Positions 22,866-28,913 of a stretch of 28,913 bases of DNA are shown piece after piece; the stretch's first letter is position 1; every line of letters starts with the position of its first letter. A program made the translations under genes and the position numbers. The notes below the pieces were generated by a model. That model did no database searches. It was not told the DNA's origin and was given only the letters and a program-made list of their open reading frames with translations. Source of the stretch: Clostridia bacterium (GTDB taxonomy: Bacteria; Bacillota; Clostridia; Oscillospirales; Ruminococcaceae); assembly GCA_021152595.1 (NCBI GenBank), contig JAGKVC010000015.1, forward strand, positions 1 to 28,913, read 5' to 3'.

Positions 22866-23036
22866 ATGGATGACGCATTTGACAATGCTGTCGAAGCATA
22901 CATGAGAATTGGCACAGAAAATGAGAGAGAAACTGATAAAGTCACTGTTGATATATATGTAGGGACAAAATGTCTTGATCATGACATCATCCTAAAGGCA
23001 ATAAAAAAAGAGGCTGAAAAGCGAAGCCAACATTAA
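22866..23036 (+). CDS. Unknown small protein, 56 aa
   Basis: The frame starts with ATG 22866 preceded by GAAAGGAGAATAGCA, a good ribosome binding site, and ends at TAA 23034-23036 just before a terminator. The 56-aa product is charged and soluble: it begins MDDAFDNAVEAYMRIG and has a basic C-terminal helix (ILKAIKKEAEKRSQH). Its base composition is visibly AT-richer than its neighbours, which suggests transfer or an unusual gene. A possible weak promoter is TTTGGA-17-GATAAT at 22819-22847. I do not recognise a family. Confidence 0.62.
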   Translation: MDDAFDNAVEAYMRIGTENERETDKVTVDIYVGTKCLDHDIILKAIKKEAEKRSQH

Positions 23037-23044
23037 AAACGAAA

Positions 23045-23080
23045 AAAGAGGAAGTCTCATATCAAGACTTCCTCTTTTTC
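23045..23080. terminator. Bidirectional terminator
   Basis: A 13-bp stem (23045-23057 AAAGAGGAAGTCT with 23065-23077 AGACTTCCTCTTT) is flanked by A-run and T-run, so it can stop transcription from both sides between the small gene and the minus-strand kinase-like gene. Confidence 0.9.
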
Positions 23081-23689
23081 TTATGCATGCTTGATCAGTT
23101 CAATCAAAATGCTTGTGACTGTCTCAATGCCGAGCTTTCCGGTATTGAGGATCAGGTGGTAATTGGAGCTTGCGCCCCATTCCATGCCGGTGTAGTAATT
23201 ATAATGGCGGCGGCGCTGCTTATCATGGCGGCTGACAATCGAATAAGCCTTCTCAGGCGGTACCTCATAGTTTTCGATCGCGCGCTTGACACGGAAATCC
23301 ATATCCGCGGTGATGAACACGCTGAACAGGCTCGGGTGGTCGCGCAGAATATAATCCGCACATCGCCCGACAAACACCGCGGAGGGGTTCTCGTTTGCGA
23401 GCTTTGTAATGATCTTGCTCTGCGTCAGGAAGACATAGTCCTGCGGCAGCGCCTCGGTCTCCGCAAAGGGGGAGTAGGGGCCTGCGACCGCGATGTTATA
23501 GAGGAACGAATTGGTCATGCGCTCCTCATTTTCCTGAATGAATTTCGTCGAATAGCCGCACTGATCGGCGGTCATGTCGATGAGCTTGCGGTCAAAAACG
23601 GGCAGCTCGAGCCGGTCGGAGATATTCTGCGCGATCTCTCTGCCGCCGCTGCCGTATTCACGGCTAATGGAAATCAGCATCGGTTTCAT
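23081..23689 (-). CDS. Cytidylate kinase-like family protein
   Basis: The 202-aa protein begins MKPMLISISREYGSGGREIAQNISDRL, a P-loop-like SREYGSGGREIA typical of the cytidylate-kinase-like (Cytidylate_kin2) family, and continues with VFVGRCADYIL and ITADMDFRVKRAIENY. These proteins resemble small-molecule kinases, but their substrate is not known in general. It is not the Cmk housekeeping type. I chose ATG 23689 with GAGGA six bases upstream; the frame opens to 23710 (MKKRGRT). Confidence 0.88.
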   Translation of the reverse strand: MKPMLISISREYGSGGREIAQNISDRLELPVFDRKLIDMTADQCGYSTKFIQENEERMTNSFLYNIAVAGPYSPFAETEALPQDYVFLTQSKIITKLANENPSAVFVGRCADYILRDHPSLFSVFITADMDFRVKRAIENYEVPPEKAYSIVSRHDKQRRRHYNYYTGMEWGASSNYHLILNTGKLGIETVTSILIELIKHA

Positions 23690-23775
23690 AGTGCGTCCTC
23701 TTTTCTTCATAGATCAGTCGGTCGGATGAACAATTTGTATCTGCTTGATTTTTTGCCTGCTTATCTGATACTTCT

Positions 23776-23804
23776 ATTATAACAGAGGTTTCCCGATTTG
23801 TCAA
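23776..23804 (-). promoter_or_regulatory. Consensus sigma-A promoter of the kinase-like gene
   Basis: On the minus strand a perfect TTGACA (23799-23804), a 17-base spacer and TATAAT (23776-23781). The leader before the ATG is about 80 bases. It points away from the rpsF promoter. Confidence 0.92.
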
Positions 23805-23895
23805 TAGAAAACTGATATTCCGTCTATCATTTTTTATGCAATCCGCATATCATGGAAATCCGGCAAAGAATCTCCGAAAAAAATCCGATTTGCTC

Positions 23896-23924
23896 TTGAC
23901 AAATCCGCCGTTTTCTGATAAAAT
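23896..23924 (+). promoter_or_regulatory. Sigma-A promoter of rpsF-ssb-rpsR
   Basis: TTGACA (23896-23901), a 17-base spacer and TAAAAT (23919-23924). The expected start lies at about 23931. Confidence 0.9.
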
Positions 23925-23929
23925 AGTAA

Positions 23930-24000
23930 GGTACGGTTTATCCGTACCTCAGCGGCGAAAGCCGATTCCTTGTCCGCCCGGCATAACGGACGGGCTTTAT
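23930..24000 (+). promoter_or_regulatory. Structured leader of rpsF (possible S6-S18 leader)
   Basis: Three elements follow the promoter. A 7-bp hairpin GGTACGG-TTTAT-CCGTACC (23930-23948) lies at the expected 5' end. A GAAA-tetraloop hairpin CGGC/GCCG follows (23953-23964). Then TCCG (23973-23976) can pair with CGGA (23987-23990) while CCCG (23977-23980) can pair with CGGG (23991-23994), which is pseudoknot geometry or two alternative stems. Firmicutes and other bacteria regulate rpsF by an S6-S18-binding leader, but I cannot prove that this is the same motif. Confidence 0.5.
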
Positions 24001-24021
24001 CCAGAAGGAGGTGTATCAAAC

Positions 24022-24315
24022 ATGGCGAAGAAATCTGCAAGCTACGAACTGATGGTTGTGATCAGCCTCAGCAAGGGTGAGGAGGCAGTCCAGAACATCT
24101 GGGCAAAGGTCAAGGCCCTCATCGAAAAGAATGCAGAGCTCGGCGAGGTTGATGAGTGGGGTAAGCGTAAGCTGGCATACCCGATCAACTACGAGACCGA
24201 TGCATACTACATCGTGGCAGGCTTCACATCCACTCCGGATTTCCCGGCAGAGCTGGATCGTGTCCTGAACATCACGGACGGTGTGCTGCGCTCCATGATC
24301 ACGGTCACGGAGTAA
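24022..24315 (+). CDS. rpsF: 30S ribosomal protein S6
   Basis: The 97-aa protein has the S6 core YELMVVISLSKGEEAVQNIWAKV, DEWGKRKLAYPINYETDAYYIVAGF and a final ITDGVLRSMITV. It binds S18 on the platform of the small subunit. AGAAGGAGGTG lies just before the ATG at 24022; the open frame back to 23836 crosses the promoter and leader. It starts the classical rpsF-ssb-rpsR operon. Confidence 0.97.
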   Translation: MAKKSASYELMVVISLSKGEEAVQNIWAKVKALIEKNAELGEVDEWGKRKLAYPINYETDAYYIVAGFTSTPDFPAELDRVLNITDGVLRSMITVTE

Positions 24316-24343
24316 GATTCCAAGATCAAAGGAGGTTCGCTTT

Positions 24344-24895
24344 ATGCTGAACAAGGTTATTTTGATGGGACGTCTGACCAGAGATCCCGAGTTCCGGCAG
24401 ACGACCTCCGGCATTCCGGTTTGCCGTATCACTGTTGCAGTGGATCGTCCTTATCGTAAGGATCAGGAAAAGCAAGCCGATTTTATCAATGTCACTTGTT
24501 GGAGAAATACCGCAGAGTTCGTCTCGCGCTATTTCAACAAGGGCAAGATGATTATTGTGGAGGGCAGCCTTCGCAATAATGACTATACCGATAACAATGG
24601 CGTGAAGCATTACAGCATGGATGTGCAGGCTGACAATGTCAGCTTCGGCGAGTCCAAGGGCGCTTCTCAGGGCGGCGGCGATTATGCCGGCGGTCAGCAG
24701 GGCGGCTACGGCGGCGGATATGCGCCGCAGCAGGGCGGCTATCAGCAGCAGGGCGGTTACGCACCGCAGGGCGGCTATCAGAATGCACCTGCTCCCGCAG
24801 CACCGCGTCCGGCAGCTCCGGCGCAGGATGCGCTTTCCATTGGTGAAATCGGTGAATTTGAAGAAATCCTCAGCGACGGAGAAGTTCCGTTCTAA
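24344..24895 (+). CDS. ssb: Single-stranded DNA-binding protein
   Basis: The 183-aa protein has an N-terminal OB fold (about 1-105: MLNKVILMGRLTRDPEFRQT, VTCWRNTAEFVSRYFNKGKMIIVEG) and a Gly/Gln/Tyr/Pro-rich disordered linker with GGY and QQGGY repeats (about 106-160). The acidic tip ends SDGEVPF, the usual partner-binding end of SSB. AAAGGAGG precedes the ATG. It lies between rpsF and rpsR, as in most Firmicutes. Confidence 0.97.
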   Translation: MLNKVILMGRLTRDPEFRQTTSGIPVCRITVAVDRPYRKDQEKQADFINVTCWRNTAEFVSRYFNKGKMIIVEGSLRNNDYTDNNGVKHYSMDVQADNVSFGESKGASQGGGDYAGGQQGGYGGGYAPQQGGYQQQGGYAPQGGYQNAPAPAAPRPAAPAQDALSIGEIGEFEEILSDGEVPF

Positions 24896-24926
24896 AATGA
24901 TTTCCTGAAAAGGAGGGAAATATATC

Positions 24927-25175
24927 ATGCCTATGGATCATGAGAGACCGCAGCGCGGCGGCAAGAGACCGCGCAGAAAGGTTTGCATGTTCTGCGCTGA
25001 TAAGGTTCAGAACATCGACTACAAGGATATCAACCGTCTGAAGAAGTGCATGACCGAGCGTGCAAAGATTCTGCCCCGCAGAGTGACCGGCACCTGTGCA
25101 TATCATCAGCGTCAGCTCACAACCGCGATCAAGCGCTCCAGATACGTTGCACTGATCCCGTACACCGCTGACTAA
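24927..25175 (+). CDS. rpsR: 30S ribosomal protein S18 (zinc-binding form)
   Basis: The 82-aa protein has CMFCADKVQNIDYKDINRLKKCMTERAKILPRRVTGTCAYHQRQLTTAIKRSR. The Cys-x-x-Cys near residue 20 and the Cys-x-x-His near 57-60 make the C+ (zinc) form of S18. S18 pairs with S6. AAAAGGAGGG precedes the ATG. A strong terminator follows. Confidence 0.97.
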   Translation: MPMDHERPQRGGKRPRRKVCMFCADKVQNIDYKDINRLKKCMTERAKILPRRVTGTCAYHQRQLTTAIKRSRYVALIPYTAD

Positions 25176-25199
25176 TCCTTCGTAAAAACGATTGATCAG

Positions 25200-25235
25200 A
25201 AGCCGCTTCAATCTGATTGAAGCGGCTTTGCTTTT
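25200..25235 (+). terminator. Terminator of rpsF-ssb-rpsR
   Basis: A near-perfect inverted repeat (25200-25213 AAGCCGCTTCAATC with 25215-25228 GATTGAAGCGGCTT) is followed by TGCTTTTATT. Confidence 0.9.
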
Positions 25236-25246
25236 ATTCTGAAATC

Positions 25247-25281
25247 CGTAAAAAACAGCCGGAGATTTGTCCTCTCCGGCT
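25247..25281 (-). terminator. Terminator of the trpS-mazG-hup-rqcP side
   Basis: On the minus strand AGCCGGAGA (25273-25281) pairs with TCTCCGGCT (25257-25265) and is followed by GTTTTTTACG. It lies about 45 bases after rqcP. Confidence 0.9.
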
Positions 25282-25325
25282 GCTTTCTTTCGCTTGAAAC
25301 TTCATCTGCAAGTATCAGGGCAGAT

Positions 25326-25568
25326 TCACGGTTCAACCGTATAGAGTGCCGCGGCTTCCTCTTTCCTGACGACTTCGGAAACAGCGGCAACACGCACCTT
25401 CATCGTTCTCTGCCCGAAGGCGATCTCGATCAGATCCCCGACCTTGACATCATATGAAGCGCGTGCAGGCTTCCCGTTGACGGAGACGCGCCCTGCATCG
25501 CATGCTTCGTTTGCGACGGTTCTGCGCTTCATCAGGCGGGAGACCTTGAGGTATTTATCCAGTCTCAT
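25326..25568 (-). CDS. rqcP: S4-domain RNA-binding protein RqcP
   Basis: The 80-aa protein is a lone S4 domain: MRLDKYLKVSRLMKRRTVANEACDAGRVSVNGKPA, with DVKVGDLIEIAFG. This is the RqcP (YabO, Hsp15-like) family, which works with RqcH to add alanine tails to stalled nascent chains on 50S subunits. Its ATG shares one base with the stop of hup (TAATG), so translation is coupled. No RqcH is in the window. Confidence 0.93.
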   Translation of the reverse strand: MRLDKYLKVSRLMKRRTVANEACDAGRVSVNGKPARASYDVKVGDLIEIAFGQRTMKVRVAAVSEVVRKEEAAALYTVEP

Positions 25569-25843
25569 TACTTGTTTACAGCTTCCTTCAGTGCTTTGGA
25601 TGCGCGGAAAGCAGGTGCTTTCTTTGCCGGTGTGGTCATAGGCTTGCCGGTACGCGGATTCTTGGTTTCCTTTGCCTTCCGCTCGTGGATCTCGAATGTG
25701 CCGAGACCGGTGAGGTGTACCTTTTCGCCTGCGATCAGCGATTCAATAATGACAGATGTAACGAGCTCCAGCGCGTCATCTGCCTCTTTTCTGGTGCAGT
25801 TACCCTTCTGCGCCAGTGCGGTAATCAGTTCAATTTTGGTCAT
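25568..25843 (-). CDS. hup: HU family DNA-binding protein
   Basis: The 91-aa protein has the HU fold: MTKIELITALAQKGNCTRKEADDALE, VHLTGLGTFEIHERKAKETKNPRTGKPM and a basic end APAFRASKALKEAV. HU bends and compacts DNA. I chose ATG 25843 because GGAGG lies eight bases upstream; the open frame to 25912 has no such site. It overlaps rqcP by one base. The pair hup-rqcP is common in Firmicutes, often next to mazG. Confidence 0.96.
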   Translation of the reverse strand: MTKIELITALAQKGNCTRKEADDALELVTSVIIESLIAGEKVHLTGLGTFEIHERKAKETKNPRTGKPMTTPAKKAPAFRASKALKEAVNK

Positions 25844-25880
25844 TGTTAGATCCTCCACATTGCATCTCTTTTTTGATTTT

Positions 25881-25919
25881 ATTTTACAGCTGCGTTGGTT
25901 TGGTACGCACATGTAAAAT
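25881..25919. repeat. Inverted repeat between mazG and hup
   Basis: ATTTTACA (25881-25888) pairs exactly with TGTAAAAT (25912-25919), and inner bases TGCG/CGCA add to the stem. It has no T-tail in either direction, so it is not a normal terminator. It might process the mRNA or be an operator before hup. I see no clear hup promoter. Confidence 0.4.
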
Positions 25920-25922
25920 CAA

Positions 25923-26753
25923 TTATTCGGGCTTGGCGAGGTTTTCTTTTGCCTTTGCCCAATACTCATCCAGAGTATCCAGTCCGAGTGATGCCATTTC
26001 TTTTTTGTCTGCGAGGACAAGCCGTTCGGTTTCCTTGAAGCGGCTGAGGAACTTCTCCGCTGCGTCGCGCATTGCACTTTCCGCATCGACATGGAGATGC
26101 CGCGCGGTATTGACACAGGAAAAGAGCAGATCGCCCAGCTCTTCGCTGATGCGTTCGCTGTCGCCGGACTGCATTGCTTCTTCGAGTTCATCCGTTTCTT
26201 TGCGGATATACTGGAATGCATCCTCGGCGTTTTTCCAGTCCATGCCTGCTCTGCCGGCACGCTTTCCGAGCTTCTGTGCATACATCAGGGCAGGGAGTGC
26301 CTTGCAGACGCCTTCGAGTGTATCCGAGGCGGTTTCCTGATGCTTGGTCTCCTTCTTGATGCTGTCCCAGTTTTTGAGGACCTCATCGCTGCCGGAGACT
26401 TCGGTCGTGCCGAATACATGCGGATGCCGGATGACGAGCTTTCTGCACAGTTCATCGCAGATATCGTCAAAGGTGAAGTGGGATTGCTCTGCTTCGATCT
26501 GACAGTGAAAGACGACTTGCAGCAGAACATCGCCGAGCTCCTCGCGCATCATGGGGACGCTGTCTTTGTCGATTGCCTCAACAGCCTCATAGCATTCCTC
26601 CAGAAGATCCTGACGGATGCTCTGATGTGTCTGCTCCTTATCCCACGGGCAGCCGTTTTCGCTGCGCAGAACCTGCATAATTTGCAGCAGCTCTGTGATG
26701 GAATAATGCGGGCAGTCACGCAGGGCTGCAAGGGTTTCTTCGCTTGTTCTCAT
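25923..26753 (-). CDS. mazG: Nucleoside triphosphate pyrophosphohydrolase MazG
   Basis: The 276-aa protein has two MazG repeats. The first (about 18-115) holds ENGCPWDKEQTHQSIRQDLLEECYEAVEAI and REELGDVLLQVVFH; the second (about 150-240) holds ETDELEEAMQSGD and SEELGDLLFSCVN. The EExxE and ExxD acidic sites bind Mg2+. It hydrolyses NTPs to NMP and PPi, removing aberrant nucleotides or acting in starvation. I chose ATG 26753 (MRTSEETLAAL); the frame reaches to 26822. AGAGGT is 13 bases upstream but lies inside the promoter. Confidence 0.94.
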   Translation of the reverse strand: MRTSEETLAALRDCPHYSITELLQIMQVLRSENGCPWDKEQTHQSIRQDLLEECYEAVEAIDKDSVPMMREELGDVLLQVVFHCQIEAEQSHFTFDDICDELCRKLVIRHPHVFGTTEVSGSDEVLKNWDSIKKETKHQETASDTLEGVCKALPALMYAQKLGKRAGRAGMDWKNAEDAFQYIRKETDELEEAMQSGDSERISEELGDLLFSCVNTARHLHVDAESAMRDAAEKFLSRFKETERLVLADKKEMASLGLDTLDEYWAKAKENLAKPE

Positions 26754-26760
26754 ATAGTTT

Positions 26761-26791
26761 ATTTTACCTCTATTTACAACAAAAAGCAAGC
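26761..26791 (-). promoter_or_regulatory. Possible mazG promoter, giving a leaderless transcript
   Basis: On the minus strand TTGCTT (26784-26789), 17 bases, TAAAAT (26761-26766). The ATG at 26753 is only seven bases beyond the -10, so a transcript would begin at about the start codon. The plus-strand block CAAAAAGCAAGC (26780-26791) is the same as at two other promoters in the window. Confidence 0.55.
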
Positions 26792-26896
26792 GTTTTTTTA
26801 GATTTTTTGAAAATTTCACCATACTTCCAAATCGGAAGAGTGCTTTTTGCCGGATTTTAGTGATTTACACGGCAAAAATATACCGTATTTGCGAGC

Positions 26897-27913
26897 TTAC
26901 AGGCGATCAATGAAGCCGACGCGGCGATAGACCTTGCGGATCAGCTTCGAGGTCAGGTGATAAGCCTGCTGTGCGCCGTTTGTCATGCATTCGGTCAGAT
27001 ATGCTTTGTCTGCGATGAGACGCGCAAATTCGGAGCGGACCGGCTCAAGATGATCCGCAACCGCTTCGCCGACTGCGATCTTGAAATCGCCGTAGCCCTT
27101 GCCTGCGAATTCTGCGGTGATCTCATCCATTGTCTTGCCGGTGACAGCGCCGTAGATCGTCATGAGATTGTTGATGCCGTCCTTGCCTTCCTTGTAGCAG
27201 ACTTCGGTATCGGAATCGGTGACGGCGCGCTTGAACTTGCGCAGGATCGTATCCTTATCATCAAGGATGTAGACACAGCCGTTTGCGTTCTCATCGGATT
27301 TGGACATCTTCTTTGTCGAATCCTGAAGTGACATCAGTCTAGCGCCCTGCTTCGGGAAGTAGCCGTCCGGCACGGTGAAGGTCTCGCCGAACCGCTGATT
27401 GAAGCGCTGTGCGATGTTGCGCGCAAGCTCGAGGTGCTGCTTCTGATCCGCGCCGATCGGGACGAGATCCGCATTGTATGCGAGGATATCGGCAGCCATC
27501 AGCACCGGATAGGTGAAGAGACCTGCGTTGATATTATCCGCATGCTTTGCGCTCTTATCCTTGAACTGCGTCATGCGGCTCAGCTCACCGAACATGGTCG
27601 AGCAGGAAAGCACCCAGCTCAGCTCAGCGTGATGCGGATTCTGGCTCTGAACAAAGGTGATGCTGCGCTTCGGATCCATGCCGCAGGCGAGCATCAGTGC
27701 GAAAGCCTGCATGGTGTTCTTGCGCAGCTCAGCCGGCTCCTGCATGACGGTAATTGCATGCAGATCCGCGATCGCATAGATGCATTCATATTCTTCCTGA
27801 AGCGTATCCCAGTTGCGGACGGCGCCGATATAATTGCCGAGCGTAAAGACGCCGGTCGGCTGGATCGCGCTGAAGATGCGCTGCTTCTTGGGCTGTGTGT
27901 TCTGTGCTTCCAT
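26897..27913 (-). CDS. trpS: Tryptophanyl-tRNA synthetase
   Basis: The 338-aa class I synthetase charges tRNA-Trp. Motifs are IQPTGVFTLGNYIGAVRNW (HIGH-type, as TLGN in TrpRS), ADLHAIT, GMDPKRSITFVQSQ, VPIGADQKQHLELARNIAQRFN and KKMSKSDENANGC (KMSKS). Length is normal. AAGGAGC precedes the ATG. It follows the unknown 181-aa gene by 21 bases and probably shares its promoter. I see no T-box in front of this unit, although trp synthetase genes in Firmicutes often have one. No clear terminator separates it from mazG; a TTTTTGCCG/CGGCAAAAA inverted repeat (26844-26878) lies in between. Confidence 0.96.
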   Translation of the reverse strand: MEAQNTQPKKQRIFSAIQPTGVFTLGNYIGAVRNWDTLQEEYECIYAIADLHAITVMQEPAELRKNTMQAFALMLACGMDPKRSITFVQSQNPHHAELSWVLSCSTMFGELSRMTQFKDKSAKHADNINAGLFTYPVLMAADILAYNADLVPIGADQKQHLELARNIAQRFNQRFGETFTVPDGYFPKQGARLMSLQDSTKKMSKSDENANGCVYILDDKDTILRKFKRAVTDSDTEVCYKEGKDGINNLMTIYGAVTGKTMDEITAEFAGKGYGDFKIAVGEAVADHLEPVRSEFARLIADKAYLTECMTNGAQQAYHLTSKLIRKVYRRVGFIDRL

Positions 27914-27934
27914 GAATATGCTCCTTATTTGAGA

Positions 27935-28480
27935 TTATTTCGTAGCGACAAGCGTTTCGGTGAGGCTTGCACCGGCTGCCTTGTCCTTGAGCTGTGCGGT
28001 ATGCAGCTCGCCCATGACGCGCTGATACATTGCGAGGAATGCGCGCTCCGCCGGTGTCTGCTGGCCCTGAAGCGGGTTGATCTCGAGGCGGTGGATGCCG
28101 TTTGTCGTGAGGATATATGCGAAGTGCGATCTGCTGTTCGGCAGCTCGAGCGTGTGGACGCGGTTTTCCTCGGAAATGAAGCGTGCAGCATTCGTCACGA
28201 AGATGCGCGTTGCCTGCACGACGCCCGGATAGCGCTGCGCTGCGCCGGAGTAATCATTGCCGTTGCTGAAATAGAGATTCGCAGCGCCGTTGATATAGCA
28301 TGCGAGGGTGGTCATGACGGTCGGAGCCATCGGCATATCGACGATGACGCCGTAGACGGTGCTCTGCTTCATGAACTGGGTGAAATTCGAGGGGGAGAGG
28401 CGGAGCGCCTGATTTCTCGTGACAAGATAGGGCTTGCTGACCGGTACTCTCTTATTAAAGCTCGGGTTTTTGTTAGCCAT
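27935..28480 (-). CDS. Unknown conserved-looking protein, 181 aa, upstream of trpS
   Basis: I do not recognise this family. The protein starts MANKNPSFNKRVPVSKPYLV with AAAGGAA ten bases upstream, and follows a good promoter. It is soluble with no signal. The middle is rich in small and hydrophobic residues (GVIVDMPMAPTVMTTLACY, LYFSNGNDYSGAAQ), suggesting a compact alpha/beta domain of roadblock or PAS size; RFISEENRVHTLELPN and FAYILTTNGIHRLEINP are possible strands. The end is disordered. It lies 21 bases from trpS and is probably co-transcribed. Confidence 0.85.
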   Translation of the reverse strand: MANKNPSFNKRVPVSKPYLVTRNQALRLSPSNFTQFMKQSTVYGVIVDMPMAPTVMTTLACYINGAANLYFSNGNDYSGAAQRYPGVVQATRIFVTNAARFISEENRVHTLELPNSRSHFAYILTTNGIHRLEINPLQGQQTPAERAFLAMYQRVMGELHTAQLKDKAAGASLTETLVATK

Positions 28481-28545
28481 TTTATGTGTTTCCTTTCATA
28501 TCCCCGCAGAACGGGGTGTATTGATCTTTCATGTTGCATGAAATC

Positions 28546-28599
28546 GGTACGGAAAGCCGTACTTTTACATTATAGCATATTTCGATGCAAAAAGCAAGC
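28546..28599 (-). promoter_or_regulatory. Promoter and 5'-terminal hairpin of the 181-aa gene and trpS
   Basis: On the minus strand TTGCTT (28592-28597), 17 bases, TATAAT (28569-28574). The start would be at about 28562, exactly where hairpin GTACGG-CTTT-CCGTAC begins (28562 down to 28547). Two more hairpins follow: TTTCATG with CATGAAA and CCCCG with CGGGG (about 28499-28516). The plus block GATGCAAAAAGCAAGC (28584-28599) is shared with the DegV promoter. Confidence 0.75.
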
Positions 28600-28627
28600 A
28601 CAGGGAAGCAATTTTCATGCATGTTTC

Positions 28628-28792
28628 AAAATGAATGAGAAATGAGAAATCAGGAATCAGAAATTGCAGTGCTGCGCGGCGGATTTAGAATTGCCGTGAT
28701 TCATCTGCTCTTGCTGATTAATCAGACGTACAGCCGCATTTCATTCGTCCTCGAAGCGGACACCGTAATTTCACATTTCAACAGTCGTGTGA
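28628..28792 (+). repeat. GTGAGAAG-type intergenic repeat, copy D (diverged)
   Basis: Purine-rich left arm (AATGAGAAATGAGAAATCAGG), GTGCTGCGCGGC, a diverged middle, then GTCC-TCGAAG-CGGACACC (about 28747-28763) and a pyrimidine arm TTTCACATTTCAAC. It matches copies B and C in order and at GCGGACACC. It lies in the 363-base gap between the minus-strand promoter and the next gene. Nothing else is seen in this gap. Confidence 0.6.
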
Positions 28793-28843
28793 ATGATTTG
28801 CTGATATCGGGCATAGGCTTTAGGGATGAAAGGGGGGCGGCGG

Positions 28844-28913
28844 ATGAAACAGCAATCGGTACTGCGCGGCTCGGTCTGGCTGATCGCATCGGCGCTGCTG
28901 GCGAAGTGCCTCG
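28844..28913 (+). CDS. Start of a probable SpoVB/MurJ-like polysaccharide flippase (cut by window end)
   Basis: Only 23 codons are present: MKQQSVLRGSVWLIASALLAKCL. The short basic start followed by a hydrophobic helix is like the first helix of SpoVB/MurJ-type oligosaccharide flippases (MKKQSxLKGAxxLxxAGLLxK). AGGGGGGCGG precedes the ATG. The family call rests on a very short stretch. Confidence 0.45.
   Translation, partial: MKQQSVLRGSVWLIASALLAKCL

Noticed and set aside
25208..25393. 61-aa minus-strand frame after rqcP
   Set aside because: It spans the rqcP terminator and overlaps the rqcP end in another frame with no ribosome binding site.
26844..26878. TTTTTGCCG/CGGCAAAAA inverted repeat as a trpS terminator
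   Set aside because: The stem has no T-tail after it in either direction, so I do not call a terminator.
28481..28600. T-box riboswitch before the trpS unit
   Set aside because: No T-box sequence (TGGNACCGCG-like) or specifier loop is seen; the leader is too short.
27434..28645. 403-aa plus-strand frame opposite trpS and the 181-aa gene
   Set aside because: Antisense of trpS; no motif and it crosses a minus-strand promoter.

Overview
The window looks like chromosome from a Gram-positive, anaerobic, fibre-degrading Oscillospiraceae bacterium close to Ruminococcus (R. flavefaciens / R. champanellensis type). The evidence is a secreted GH26 mannanase ending in a Ruminococcus-style type I dockerin, a ThiT-type ECF thiamine transporter under a TPP riboswitch, an L27 with the Firmicutes N-terminal extension next to its Prp protease, strong AGGAGG ribosome binding sites and sigma-A promoters close to TTGACA-17-TATAAT. 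Genes are GC-rich and intergenic regions more AT-rich. I see no tRNA, rRNA, CRISPR, prophage or transposase.

Layout. 1-990: a hairpin-rich repeat-like element, a TPP riboswitch with its own terminator, then thiT. 1042-3784 (minus): a GH3 glycosidase broken by a frameshift near its 3' end. 4076-7138: a large MacB-like ABC transporter fusion. 7479-10282: tspO (plus), then a membrane-anchored GH25 muramidase and a DegV protein (minus). 10521-14116: a plus-strand run of an unknown protein, tsaE, tsaB, rpiB, a small unknown protein and a methyltransferase. 14283-16175: the dockerin-bearing GH26 enzyme. 16237-19948: the ribosome-related operon rplU-prp-rpmA-obg-mrnC-yebC behind a consensus promoter and an L21-type leader. 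20132-22778: an EamA permease and an NhaC-family antiporter coupled by an ATGA overlap. 22780-23036: a triple-hairpin repeat and a 56-residue unknown protein. 23081-23689 (minus): a cytidylate-kinase-like protein. 23896-25230: rpsF-ssb-rpsR with a structured leader. 25326-28480 (minus): an unknown 181-aa protein, trpS, mazG, hup and rqcP. 28844-28913: the first codons of a probable SpoVB/MurJ-like flippase.

Most genes are housekeeping: ribosome biogenesis (L21, L27, Prp, Obg, MrnC, S6, S18, RqcP), tRNA modification and charging (TsaE, TsaB, TrpS), DNA maintenance (SSB, HU) and nucleotide clean-up (MazG). The accessory part is polysaccharide degradation (GH3, GH26-dockerin) and the cell envelope (GH25, ABC transporter).

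The most unusual signals are non-coding. (1) Four copies of an intergenic GTGAGAAG-type inverted-repeat element; in two of them the hairpin shows a compensatory base change. (2) A shared promoter cassette with a GCTTGCTTTTTG box around the -35 at three minus-strand genes. (3) An almost identical GTACGG/CCGTAC hairpin exactly at the predicted 5' end of two unrelated transcripts. (4) A possible pseudoknot in the rpsF leader. (5) A mazG promoter placed so that its transcript would be leaderless. I did not find a clear new multi-gene system.
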